A DNA stretch of 64,000 bases from Molanna angustata (Eukaryota > Arthropoda > Insecta > Trichoptera > Molannidae): positions 29,929,563 through 29,993,562 of the forward strand of contig OY754980.1 of assembly GCA_963576475.1 (NCBI GenBank), read 5' to 3'. The notes under the pieces are model-generated. The model was not told the origin of the DNA. It did no database searches and was given only the letters and a program-made list of their open reading frames with translations. Positions 32,106 through 43,004 of this stretch are shown here, one piece after another (positions within the stretch are counted from its first letter, which is position 1; each line of letters starts with the position of its first letter). Position numbers and translations under genes: made by a program.

Positions 32106-32514
32106 TAATACTCTTGTTCATGCAAAGGATGTCATCAAATAAAGAATGACAATTTATGTAAGAATTATAATAGTGGTATTTTTTAAATAAAATGCTAGAT
32201 ATTTTTTATTCTCTACAAGTTGCATGCATAATTTATTTGAAATTAATGATGAATTACAAATATTGATTATAGTATGTATTATGAATGAAAATGATTCGTG
32301 ACCATAATTGTTCTGGAAATAATAAAATATTTTCAATTGTTAATTTATAGTCATATTTTTTTTTTCTCTTAAGGGTTTTCACCCATAAAAGGATATGCAG
32401 CCGTTATTAATCAGAAACATTAGTTAACAAAGATTAAGTCAATAAAAAAAAGAATTAAATAATAGTCAGATTTTTTATAATCGATTCAAATATTAAACCA
32501 TGAACTTGAGGAGA
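32106..32514. other. No gene recognised
   Basis: AT-rich. Nothing supportable. Confidence 0.45.
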
Positions 32515-32670
32515 GTTCAGCCCAAGAAGGTAAACTGTGGAAATGGGGTATTGGACATTCTCAAACCTAAAATAAATGTCTTACGCCACCCTGATTGGAC
32601 AACCAAACAGAACGTGATCCGGCGTTTCCTCATCCCATCCACATTCGCAGAACGGGGACTCGTATTTATT
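32515..32670 (-). pseudogene. LINE ORF2 C-terminal fragment (Cys motif)
   Basis: The minus strand reads SPFCECGWDEETPDHVLFGC, then PIRVA, stop, and DIYFRFENVQYP. SP.C.CG...T..H....CP is the terminal cysteine motif of jockey/R1-type elements. A stop follows the motif. Confidence 0.72.
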
Positions 32671-33101
32671 TGAAAAAAACAATCGATCGAAAGTATCGTA
32701 ATGAATTCAATTCGTAACATGATATTAGTCATTTAATAATGCGTGACATGATTGTATACTTATTTTTGACTAGGTACTCGTACATTTGAAGAATTGTACA
32801 TATGTATATGTCTAATAATAGTATAGTGAGATATCTTATGGAAAAAAAGCCTAGGCCCGAATTTATAAAACCTACCAAAAAAATTTTCAATGCTTAGCAT
32901 GACAAATTCCATACATTTCTGTGTGCTAAGTATTGAATTGAGCACTGAGAATGGTACATAAATACGGTACTAAAGACTTGTTTCTTTTCTTTGATAATGA
33001 TGAAAAGATTTCACTGAAACTGGAGATGAATTTTCTTCACATTAATAGGACTCGGTCACATGAATTTCTGCAGTCTTTAAAATTTTAAATGCTAACAGGA
33101 T
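32671..33101. other. No gene recognised
   Basis: AT-rich. Nothing supportable. Confidence 0.45.
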
Positions 33102-33267
33102 GGTGGGTGGTGGATGAGCGGTTAGCGTACTGGGTTAGTAATCCAGTGGTCGCGAGATCGAATCCTGCCACGACCGATTTCGTTTGCCTATAGCACAAGC
33201 ATTACTGCTTAGTTTAGGGAATGTATGAGGCTGTATATGTACTTGTTACAAGGACATATTCATTCTT
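33102..33267 (+). mobile_element. SINE-A copy
   Basis: GGTGGATGAGCGGTTAGCGT, GGGTTAGTAATCCAGTGGTC, GCGAGATCGAATCCTGCC, then CCGATTTCGTTTGCCTATAG and TACTTGTTACAAGGACATAT. Nearly full length. Confidence 0.82.
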
Positions 33268-33382
33268 TTAAAAAAAATATTTCGTTATATAAAAGGTTTT
33301 TTTTATAATAATACAATAACACATTTTCAACCCACAATGAGATTGTGGATTAAATCTGTGTTATTTTATGTGTTATTTGGTC

Positions 33383-33762
33383 TTATTGTGGATTAAAACT
33401 GTGATTGAACTGAGATTGTGGATTAAAACTGTGATTGAACTGAGATTGTGGATTAAAACTGTGATTGAACTGAGATTGTGGATTAAAACTGTGATTGAAC
33501 TGAGATTGTGGATTAAAACTGTGATTGAACTGAGATTGTGGATTAAAACTGTGATTGAACTGAGATTGTGGATTAAAACTGTGATTGAACTGAGATTGTG
33601 GATTAAAACTGTGATTGAACTGAGATTGTGGATTAAAACTGTGATTGAACTGAGATTGTGGATTAAAACTGTGATTGAACTGAGATTGTGGATTAAAACT
33701 GTGATTGAACTGAGATTGTGGATTAAAACTGTGATTGAACTGAGATTGTGGATTAAAACTGT
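33383..33762 (+). repeat. 30-bp minisatellite, about 12.6 near-perfect units
   Basis: The unit GATTGTGGATTAAAACTGTG + ATTGAACTGA repeats without visible variation. Because 30 is divisible by 3 and the unit has no stop in this frame, it reads through as a 10-residue repeat LWIKTVIELR from 33383. A diverged unit-like word (GAGATTGTGGATTAAATCTG) precedes it at about 33339. The resulting 132-codon ORF is most likely a by-product. Confidence 0.95.
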
Positions 33763-33799
33763 TTAATTGTATGCGTAATTTAATCTTATTGTGTTTTTT

Positions 33800-34473
33800 T
33801 TTTTTTTTTTATTTATTGAGTTTACAATAACATATACAAAATATAAAACAAACAAACTATATAGAAAAGATTCACAGTAAGACAAAACACATTTACCCTT
33901 TACTAGAGTGCAAGCACTCGTGTGTAAAGGAGACAATTTAATACAGAATACACAAAATATTATACATACATAATTATTATCTATACAAAAAGAAGTTAAT
34001 ATAATTTACATATCAGTCAAATAATAAGTTTGATTTATTCTTTATTTTTTTTTTAAATCATTATGTTCAATTGCCAGTCTCAAATCTGTTTCAAGTTGGT
34101 TGAACCACACCACCCCATTGTACGTGTAGTAGTGCTGTGCAAAACTTGTATGTGTTAATGGGGTACACAGTTGACCCACTATATTATGTCTATCACTCGC
34201 CACACGTACAAAGGCATGGTGCGACCTTCCAATGTCCTTATGTATTTGAAATAGCACATTTTTTTTATAGATATTTTTAAAAGATGGCACTTGAAAATCA
34301 CGAAATAGTTGCAAAGTTGGGTAGTCAGATGGTTTTTTATTTATAATTTTTATTATCAACCTTTGCGTAATTTCTAGAGGCAAAATGGATGTTTTATACG
34401 CCCCCCCCCCCCCCCCCCATGCAACAATGCCATATTGCATTATTGAATGGGCGAAAGCGTAATATGTACACAT
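33800..34473 (-). pseudogene. LINE 3' end: reverse-transcriptase C-terminus plus 3'UTR
   Basis: The minus strand reads YYAFAHSIMQYGIVAWGGGG, PLEITQRLIIKIINKKPSDY, PTLQLFRDFQVPSFKNIYKK and, near the end, YTYNGVVWFNQLETDLRLAI. It is homologous to the LINE at 60.5-61.8 kb (SLTHSVMSYGIMGWGG, RIINKKT). The 3'UTR follows to the T run at 33795-33812 (minus-strand A tail). A C run at 34401-34418 encodes the poly-Gly string, probably a slippage expansion. 143 codons remain open. Confidence 0.83.
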
Positions 34474-34790
34474 TTTTAAGTAATTTTAAATTGAGAATGT
34501 TTCTAAGGTTGATAAATATGTAAATAAGCTTTCTTAATCTGTTTATAGTATTATTTATTTGAGTTTTCCATTTAAGGTGTTATTTAATTAATACAAATAA
34601 AAACTTCTATTTTATAATTATGAATTTCCACTGTATTAGCAAAAATCCTTAAGATTATTAAAAATATTTCAAATAAATAATATGGGCCGATTATTTTAAA
34701 AATGATATCAGTTTGAATTTGTTATGATGAATTTTCTCGGAAATCGAGTCATTGACAGACTATAATGATAAATTATCTCAAATTAAGTCG
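34474..34790. other. No gene recognised
   Basis: AT-rich, probably upstream remains of the preceding LINE copy. Not recognisable. Confidence 0.4.
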
Positions 34791-35335
34791 AATATATTTT
34801 TTTAATTGCATATACGCAAACATTGGATTTTGTTTTTCTCTGTCGTGGGGAAAAAATCCAATGTTTGCGTATATGCAATTAAAAAATATATTAGATTTAC
34901 ATACACATTCAACCTACAAGTTGTTAAATAAGCCAGAAATGAATTAATTTTTTCTGGTGCAGTTCAGGGGTGACATCTGTGCGAGACAGCGTCACCTCAT
35001 TTATCAGGATTGCTTCTTTCATTGTTTACAAATAAACGAATTTCTCAATAGATGCCATTACAAAAAGGTTTCTTTGTTACTTTATAGATGGCAATAGTAA
35101 TATTGTCTTATTTTCATATGAATTTTTTACACATTATTCAAATATATAGAACTTTCAAAAATTAAATTGATAAGGGAAACTAATAAGAAGGCACATAATT
35201 GGTGAACGTTGCGTAAGCGCATAAATTGATCACACAAACCAGCCGATGACAGATCATAAGCCCTGTAGGTGCCTTGAGTTCCTGGTTCTTTTATAATATC
35301 CCAACTTCGTCTCTATTGAGTTGTTAAAACGTTTG
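34791..35335 (+). repeat. 440-bp cyclic repeat, locus 2 (order B'-B-C-A)
   Basis: 34791-34892 is a near-perfect hairpin of two facing B modules (GCATATACGCAAACATTGGA and its complement CCAATGTTTGCGTATATGC). Module C follows with GTGACATCTGTGCGAGACAG, CAATAGATGCCATTAC and GAACGTTGCGTAAGCGCATA, then A with CAGCCGATGACAGATCAT and CCAACTTCGTCTCTATTGAG. The order differs from loci 1, 5 and 6. Confidence 0.8.
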
Positions 35336-35527
35336 TCAATAAAAAAATCAAATTAAATATTTACATTGTGGCGTCCCTGCATTCGACAACCAAAAAACAA
35401 GATAATTGTTATCAGTGAATGTCAGATGACCTCGCTGGCCAACGAAGAATCCATGTATGATAAATTAATGTTTTTACCTTACATGATTTTGAAATCTTTT
35501 AAAATGTATTTTTTTTTTCTTTTACAG
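35336..35527. other. No gene recognised
   Basis: AT-rich segment ending in the acceptor-like T/C run before 35528. Confidence 0.4.
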
Positions 35528-35835
35528 ATAACTTGGAATCATCAATAATCATGGATAGATGAAGAAACACATATGTGCTCTTTACATTTTAAATAGTGTC
35601 GTTCAAAAACATACGTGTGCATAAAAATATGATTTTGATCTTTAAAGATATGTGATGTGACATGTTTTAGTGCTTTCGTTAATCATATTCAAAATAGTGG
35701 GTTAAGAGATGAAATTTCATCAAATTTCCGTTTTCATTGTCGTGTGAATGTTGATAAGGGAGTTAAAATGAACGTTTCGACAAGGGGAGACGAAATTATT
35801 TTAATAAAAACTAAAGGATTCTTCCGCGGTAGTTG
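35528..35835 (+). promoter_or_regulatory. Candidate 5'UTR portion of the neurexin first coding exon
   Basis: A long T/C run ending in TTTTACAG (AG at 35526-35527) looks like a splice acceptor, which would make the segment from 35528 to the start codon the 5'UTR part of this exon. It contains two very short upstream ORFs: ATG GAT AGA TGA near 35550, and an 8-codon frame beginning ATG TGC TCT near 35572. If real, the transcription start and one or more non-coding exons lie upstream. This is inferred from sequence signals only; transcription could instead start within this stretch. Confidence 0.3.
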
Positions 35836-36195
35836 ATGTCGATTTTAATGTTAAAGAAAATGACGAATCATTTAGTTTCAGCCATGCTGTTCCTGCTGGG
35901 AATCTTGGCTGGACTCTTCGTCCATCAGATAGCGGGCTTCACCCTCGACGGAGGCCAGAGTTCGTACTCTCAGTTTAGAAAGTGGAACGCGGCCGTCAAC
36001 GGCAGCCTCGAATTGGAGTTTAAGACTGATCAACCGAACGGACTTTTGTTGTATACCGACGACGGTGGTACATATGACTTTTTCAAATTGAAACTTGTGG
36101 AAGGTGCTCTCAGATTGAGGTACAATTTGGGCGGTGGTGCTCAAATGATCACCGTTGGGAGAGACCTCAATGATAGCCATTGGCACAAAGTCTTG
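35836..36195 (+). CDS. Nrx-1: Neurexin-1, first coding exon (signal peptide and most of LamG domain 1)
   Basis: Neurexin-1 is a presynaptic single-pass adhesion receptor that binds neuroligins and other partners through extracellular LamG and EGF domains. This exon encodes 120 residues. Residues 1-33 are a signal peptide: a short basic start (KK at 7-8), a hydrophobic core at about 16-29, and likely cleavage after HQIA before GFTLDGG. LamG1 follows from about residue 35, with the family-typical strings FRKWNAAVNGSLELEFKT, GLLLYTDDGGTYDFFKLKLV, GALRLRYNLGGGAQ and HWHKVL. The exon ends in codon TTG followed by GTAAGT, so the junction is phase 0. Start: ATG 35836 is the first in frame; ATGs at codons 5, 9 and 17 are alternatives, and codon 9 would still leave a full signal peptide. 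The frame stays open into the intron to 36351, but that part is not neurexin-like. Identification rests on family resemblance from memory, without an alignment. Confidence 0.93.
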
Positions 36196-36540
36196 GTAAG
36201 TACTTTATTTATTTGCTTCTCCCTTCGCCATGTAAGGTCCCTCCAGTATCGGCTATTACTCTGTCTTGAACTGACCGGAAAATCTACACTCTCAGGTCCA
36301 TTCTTTGATGTTTATCAGCCAAGACAAATGCCATACCAAGACTACCCTTAATAGACTTACTTTTCTGGCGGATAATTCTTTATGAAACTCTTGGTTGTTT
36401 TATTCTGTATAATATAATTGAATTTATTTTTATTTATTTCAAAATTCTTATTAAAACAGCACAGTTAACAATATAGTAATTTACATAAATTTCTAATTTC
36501 ACGCTTCATATAAAGTAAGAACTGTATAAAATTTACAGAA

Positions 36541-36715
36541 TTCGATCTGAACCCCTAGTCAACGTGTCATTTAGCTCAAGAAAATAAACAAGAAAAATAA
36601 CTCAATGTATGAAAGTGACAGTTGCCACGTGACTAGCAACTGTCACTTCCATACGTTGAGTTATCTTTTGTTGTTTCTTTTCTTGAGCTAAATGACACAT
36701 TGTCTAGGGGGGCTG
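36541..36715. mobile_element. Hairpin element with long terminal inverted repeats (about 165 bp)
   Basis: The left GATCTGAACCCCTAGTCAAC and GTGTCATTTAGCTCAAGAAA are mirrored by TTTCTTGAGCTAAATGACAC then ATTGTCTAGGGGGGCTGATA CGATC. The match continues inward through CAACTGTCAC/GTGACAGTTG, so nearly the whole element folds on itself around 36632. MITE-like, in neurexin intron 1. Confidence 0.75.
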
Positions 36716-37609
36716 ATACGATCTACATATAACATGTGTTTATTTATCAAAATTAAATTATTATGATTCCAAATCTGTTCCATTATTTACATAAAAAAAA
36801 TACTCAACAAAATCTATTTATGACAAAGATTTTATATTTAAACTTATTTAATAAAAGAATGAATAAATACTTCTTTATGACTAGGACAGTCAATAAATTG
36901 TAGAATTTTGATCCCAATGGTATTAATCGTATTTTTGAGAGATACGTAATTATTTAAGTGATGTATTCGTCTTCATTGTGAACAGGTAGTATTATAATAT
37001 CTTGGTGTTATTTTACTTAACTAGATATATTTCAGATTAAAGATTTAACAGATTATAAATAACCTCGATGCTTATAGCTACCACAGGAACAAAGAAATAA
37101 AACAAAAACGCCAACCAGATTTTTTCAAATTTAAAAGAATAAGTACATTTGTATTTCAGACAATGATCATAAAATACTTCTAGGAAAAACGCACAAAGAA
37201 AAAGATCATTAGACTCCACTATATTATGAATAATAATAGTAATTTTAGAAACATGGATCTCCCTTAGGTGGATTTCTCATGGATTTCGTGTATTTTAAAT
37301 AACAATACTGATTGAAAACGAAAAATATCTTTGAATTTTTGCGTCATAGCATACATGGTAAATTTTGTAGATTAAATTCTCATCAAAGAGGTTGGTTTTG
37401 GTTCTCACGAATAGAGTATTATATTCGATTTTATCGTTTTCAGATAGCGCTAAAGAGGCTGGTGTAATACGATATCAAAATAGGTTCAGATTCATAATAT
37501 CTCCATTAGTGTTAAAAATTTTGATCATTTAGTAAATTTATGTATATTTTCATTTAAGAAAAGGGTTCTTGTAATCACCAGTTTATTATTTGATCTGTAT
37601 TTATTAAAA
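36716..37609. other. No gene recognised
   Basis: AT-rich intronic DNA. Nothing supportable. Confidence 0.45.
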
Positions 37610-38411
37610 AATGTCTTTCAATATCTTTTACAAGAAATAAGAATCCATTTAGTTACAATTATAAAATAAATAATGAGCCAATTATACAGAAAACAGATTG
37701 TAGAGATTTGGGAGTAATTCTCGACAGCAAAATGTCTTTTGATAAGCATGTAGAGCATATCTGCTCGAAAGCTTATCAAATGCTAGGCTTCCTAATCAGA
37801 ACTTGCAAACCTTTTAAACAGCCTAAAACTATAGTTATGCTTTACTATTCACTTGTCAGAAGTCAACTGGAATATTCGTCGGTTGTTTGGAATCCTTGTT
37901 ATAATATATATACTCAATGTATTGAAAGAATTCAAAGATTATTTATCAAATATTTAAAATATAAATTTGGCAACAATAATAATAATATTGAATTGCAGCC
38001 GTTGGGCATTAGACGTTGAAACAGCGATTTAATGTTTCTGCGTGATTTGTTAAATGGTTTTATAGATTGTCAGGAATTACTCAGTGACATACAGTTTAAC
38101 GTACCCGTTAGACGGACAAGGCACTCTGCATTGCTATATCTTAATAAATGTAATTCTAATATTGGTAGCAATGCTCCATTATACAGGTGTATATATACCT
38201 ATACAAAAATTGTAAATGAAACTGATAACCTGGACATTTTTCATCTGTCAAGACCTACATTTAAAAAGAAAATCCTTATGATAAGGTAGAAGTAGTTTAC
38301 TATATCTTTTAAAGTCTCTTTTGTAACTGAATTTTTGTTTCTTTTTTAATGTTTTTAATGTTCATTTCTTCTACTTGTGCTACTTCTCGTGTGTTTTCAT
38401 GTTTCATGTTT

Positions 38412-38477
38412 AAACACACACACACATACACACACACATACACACACACATACACATACACACAAACACATATACAC
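38412..38477 (+). repeat. CA/CATA microsatellite in the LINE 3'UTR
   Basis: ACACACACACACATACACAC with repeated CATA interruptions. Confidence 0.9.
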
Positions 38478-38599
38478 TATCCTCCTCCCTACTTCCTCGA
38501 TACTCCATTTCTTCCTTATTTCTGTTGCAATTAGTAGTATGATAATTTCATAATATAATACTCAAAGGTGAGTCGAGATAGGTACTCGTTTTGGATGTT

Positions 38600-38996
<397 letters not shown>

Positions 38997-39066
38997 GCTT
39001 CATTTTATTGTAATGTAGTATGTGTACTCGCCTTTTACAAAAATAAATAAAAAAAAAAAAAAAAAG

Positions 39067-39492
39067 GTATTCAAGAATAACAAAAGGCATTTTTATAACA
39101 GTGTGGTAAATATAATTATAAGGCTTAAAAGATATGCAAATGAATTGGTGGAGACTACAAAGTATCAATTGATGGAGAATACAGTGAACTGTAGTACCTA
39201 CTTACAAATTCTACCTCGAAGGATTTCATTCACCTGGAACAAAATTTCCCCCAATCATAAAGTTCACTGTGAATCAACTTTGAAGACCATCAAACATACT
39301 TTATTGCTAGGAATTGCAATTACTGGCAACCCTCATCCAGCAATCCAGCGCATTTTTCGGCTTGCTAGATCCAGCAAATTGCGCTGAATCCAGGGCTGCG
39401 GATCCGCATTTCATGAATTATTCAAATTATAGCGTAAAAAGTCTTCATGTATTAATAAAACATTAAGATTCTGTGTAAAATTGTAACAACGC
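39067..39492. other. No gene recognised; CCAGCA/CTGGAT words at 39328-39400
   Basis: A 121-codon frame (39022-39387) starts inside the LINE A tail and has no recognisable domain. 39328-39400 has several CCAGCA and ATCCAG words, whose inverse (GCTGGATCCAGCG) recurs at 40025-40105. Possibly ends of an element flanking the LINE fragment between them. Confidence 0.35.
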
Positions 39493-39897
39493 CTACAAAG
39501 AATCTTCAGTTTCCTGTAAATAAGTTATAATACGAGTATCTAAGTAAGATATTTGGAGATTTTTCATTATTGAAAAATAATTCGTTGCCATGGAGAAATG
39601 TTTTGCAATGTACAAAAATATTCTTCGTTTAGTAGATCTAGTTGGTCTGTTCTTCAGAAACAATGCCTCTTGGGATGACGAAGTCCAGCTATCCCTCCGT
39701 TTCTTGGGTGGTCTTCCGGGTAGGCGGCGGCCAGAAGGGATTTCATTCGCCGCTATATACGCAAGTCTATCACTGTCCATCCTGTCTACGTGGTCCCTCC
39801 AATGCCTTCTTCTGGATCTACTCCACCGAACGGTGTCCTCTATTCCACATGTTTTTCTTATTTGAACATTGCGAACACGATCTCGAAGAAATAACAA
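39493..39897 (-). pseudogene. LINE reverse-transcriptase C-terminal fragment
   Basis: The minus strand reads RVRNVQIRKTCGIEDTVRWS, RSRRRHWRDHVDRMDSDRLA, then ANEIPSGRRLPGRPPKKRRD and SWTSSSQEA. W.DHV.RM...RLA......P.GRR..GRPPKRW is typical. The frame is open but runs into unrelated sequence afterwards. The 55435-55515 fragment is a shorter relative. Confidence 0.82.
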
Positions 39898-40309
39898 AAA
39901 TATTAATTAATATAATACTTTTACATAACAAAATAAAGAAAATTTAGAAGAGATATGATATAGGACTAAAACAACATATTATAAATACTTTGAAAACATT
40001 ATAGTTTTTATTTAATATCAAAAATTGCTGGATCCAGCGCGCATCCAGCAGTTTTTTAAGAAAATCCTAGATCATGCTAGATTGACGCTGCTGGATTGAA
40101 ATCTTACTTCTAACCTTTTCGTTTAAACAGAACCAGTGTAATTTGTCAAAAACAAATGTTAGGCATATGACGTACATAATAATATATGTTATGTTGTTTG
40201 ATATTTCGACAAATCCGCATATGAAATATTACATATCGTTATCAACGTTCCATTTATTAACACTTTATTGCAAATATCTTGTTTATTATCAAAAGACAAT
40301 TGATTCTTA
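39898..40309. other. No gene recognised
   Basis: AT-rich apart from the CTGGAT words noted above. Confidence 0.4.
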
Positions 40310-40445
40310 TCAACCAACGTTTCCATCCCAGAGAAGCAACAATTGCGTGAGAAATAATTTTACATCAATTTGTCCCCTGTTGGGAATCTAGCCAAGGACG
40401 CGGGAAGCGAAATCCCACTACCTTTTCCACTATGCCATGGAGTAG
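40310..40445 (-). mobile_element. SINE-B copy, partial
   Basis: The minus strand shows CCATGGCATAGTGGAAAAGG (A-box region) and the B-box region with CTAGATTCCCAACAGGGGAC. The body CTCACGCAATTGTTGCTTCT and GGGATGGAAACGTTGGTTG follows. The tail with CGGCAATAAACTC is missing. Confidence 0.65.
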
Positions 40446-41559
40446 TGGGTGGCTACGTCGAATACCTCTCAGCTGTACATATCTTCTTGCACCACTAGAC
40501 CCAAATATGTTCTACTCCAGTGATCTCTTGGGTCTTCTGGTTGTTGATTGATCCCTAGTATCAATTTTTATTTTGTATTTTGACTTTGTCTGTGGAAAAA
40601 TTATACATCATGTTAATTTTATGAGAACTGTTTACTCTGATAATCAGATTTGACTCGTGAAATTTTAATATGATATAAAACACCTAAACACTTGGTTGGA
40701 GGAATAATAATGACTGTTGTGAATTTATAACATAACCGCTAACCGCAAACAATGTTGTACCATTACTTCAATAATACCACTAATTTTCAGTACACATTCC
40801 AACAGCAATGTATATTATTTGCTCTAGAATAATTTAACGAGAACATCAAAAGGGAACTAATTATTGAGTCTCAATTTGAAACACTTCGTTGTTACAACTT
40901 TGAAAACATTGTATAGTTTTGGAAGAGTAGTGGTTAGTGCGCTGTATTTGCGATTTAGTGAAGCCGTGTTGAGCTGAAATGTAAAAGAGAAATTCAATGA
41001 AAAATACTACACACACAATATTCTCTCATTCCTATACCACAGTCCGGTCTGAATTTATATTTTCTTAAAGTGTGTTTTGGTATAAATTAACCGAGTCTTA
41101 ATATCTAATCTGAAAAAAATATTGTAAGGGCTCCGTATGGTGGTATTGAAGGGATAATGAAGTAAGTTAGAATGCTGGGATTAAGAAAGGTATCTCACGA
41201 ATGCCAATTAAGATCAGGTAATTAAGATTTAATGAAGCCGGAGGTGTACATATCGGGTGAGCAAACCCAATTCGGACCTTAGGTTCTAGACAATTCGGCC
41301 AGCGCCGTAATTATAAACGAAGGTCAACCTTATAATTATTATAGACATTCAAATATTACTTTAGGGAATTATGAGGATGTATATTATAAGGGCGTATTAG
41401 TTCTTAAAAAATGTATTTTTATTATTTAAAACCACAAAGTAAAATGTAAGCATTACTAACGAAATATAAAAACGAGTGTGTTGTAACCAATACTGAACTG
41501 TCCACACCATATGTAGTTTATTTTTTCTTATTGAAAGGTTGACAATCTTTTTATGAGTT
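40446..41559. other. No gene recognised; possible SINE relics
   Basis: 40918-40980 (AGTAGTGGTTAGTGCGCTGT) and 41350-41400 (TTAGGGAATTATGAGGATGT) look like weak SINE-A head and tail words. Too diverged to call. Confidence 0.35.
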
Positions 41560-41991
41560 ATTTATTTATTTGAATCTTCTTGTACATGCAATTTACAAAA
41601 CAATATGTATACTATGGCAATCAGTTAATCACATTACAAAATAAGTAAATACAGCAGAAGAAAAGTAAAAAAAAAACAAATAAGATAGCATAAAAGAACA
41701 ATTCATAGCAATGATAGGAAAACTAAAGGATAAGGAAAGGAAGAGGAGAGTAAGATGTAATCAGGTGTTGTCAGATAAATATTTTTGCTTTAGCCTTTTC
41801 TTGAAGATGTTTAATGAGATAGACGACGAAATATCAAGACTTAGGCTATTCCATAGCCTAGCCGAATATACTTCAAATGAAGAGCTTAAAAAATCAGATT
41901 TATGAATAGAGATAGATAGTAAAGCAGGTTCAGCAGATCGAAGTGGACGCCCGTGGCTTGGATTAAAAAGGACATTGTATAGTAATGACAA
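41560..41991 (-). pseudogene. LINE 3' end: last ORF codons, 3'UTR and tail
   Basis: The minus strand reads LLYNVLFNPSHGRPLRSAEP, ALLSISIHKSDFLSSSFEVY, SARLWNSLSLDISSSISLNI and FKKRLKQKYLSDN. SF....A.LWNSL...I..S.S...FK..L is the extreme C-terminus of many insect LINEs. The 3'UTR contains TTGCCATAGTATACATATTG and ends in AATAAATAAAT. 76 codons remain open, so this is a fairly young truncated copy. Confidence 0.82.
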
Positions 41992-43004
41992 GATATGTGC
42001 CTATATTACGTCGTTGTCGTATCTTGGGCCAATGAAGAAGATTACGGTAATGAGAAATATGATCGAATTTTTTAGTCCAAAGATAAAACGGATGAAAACT
42101 TTTGCATCCATGCAAACGGATGCAATTATATTTATATTAAATCTTTAAACAAATATAAGATTCCCAGAGGATACAGGTTTTCACAATACACCATACATAC
42201 AAAAACATTGTCAAGAAACTCATAGTATGCACTTTCTACATGATACGTGTTGAGAAATTTTATGTAAAATTGCATTAATAGCAAGATGAACATGTATGAC
42301 ACTGTTTATCAATGTTGATGAGGCGATGTATATATTGTGTCAAGATATTAGAATGCGGTGTTCGGTTCTCACTGCCTACCCCTTGAGGAAGATAGAATTG
42401 GAGAGTTAAAAAATACAAGGTATGGTAATCTCTTGGTCTTTTCAGTATCAGTTTGACAAGGAGTTCGAATCTATTCAACGTCATATCGTACCAACAATCA
42501 AAAGAAAATTATATCTAAAACTACAATTGCTGTGGATGAAAAGTCGGAGAAATAAATGTAAAAAATTCTATTTGCCGCGTAACGAAATTCTTGGGAATTT
42601 TTCTTTTTCTTACGCGAAATTAAGGCAATTTTTTTCTCTCGTAGATTTTGTTTACGAAAAAGTTTCCTCACTATTTGTGGGCATAAACCCGGAATAAGAG
42701 AGTTATTTGAATAACCGACACCTCTAATTCCCTTTGGATGTCGAATAAACAAACTTCCACTGTTGTGAGTACCTTTCTTCTAGTCACTCCGTAAAATAAA
42801 AATATTATTCGAAAGGAATAAGGGCTTTTTATATTTTTTTATTTGTTTTTTTCGCAAAACAAAAAGATTACACATACAAGTTATTCGTTCCTTTGTGGGA
42901 AATTACATTAACAAAAGTGACGTGAGTATAGTTTTTTTTCGATATTTTTAATCAAAAATTCATACCTACTATGTTTAATTATCATACCAAAATATAATAC
43001 AATT
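41992..43004. other. No gene recognised
   Basis: 42420-42700 carries a 91-codon plus-strand frame with no recognisable domain and a somewhat unusual, less repetitive composition. Otherwise AT-rich. Confidence 0.4.

Noticed and set aside
33383..33762. CRISPR array
   Set aside because: The 30-bp units abut with no variable spacers, and the surroundings are eukaryotic.
33368..33766. 132-codon ORF LWIKTVIELR repeated
   Set aside because: It is produced by a 30-bp minisatellite without stops. No start context, flanking domain or splice signals; reported as a repeat.
36196..36351. In-frame extension of neurexin exon 1 past the donor
   Set aside because: GTAAGT follows HKVL directly and the next neurexin-like exon fits in phase. 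The extension reads non-neurexin sequence.
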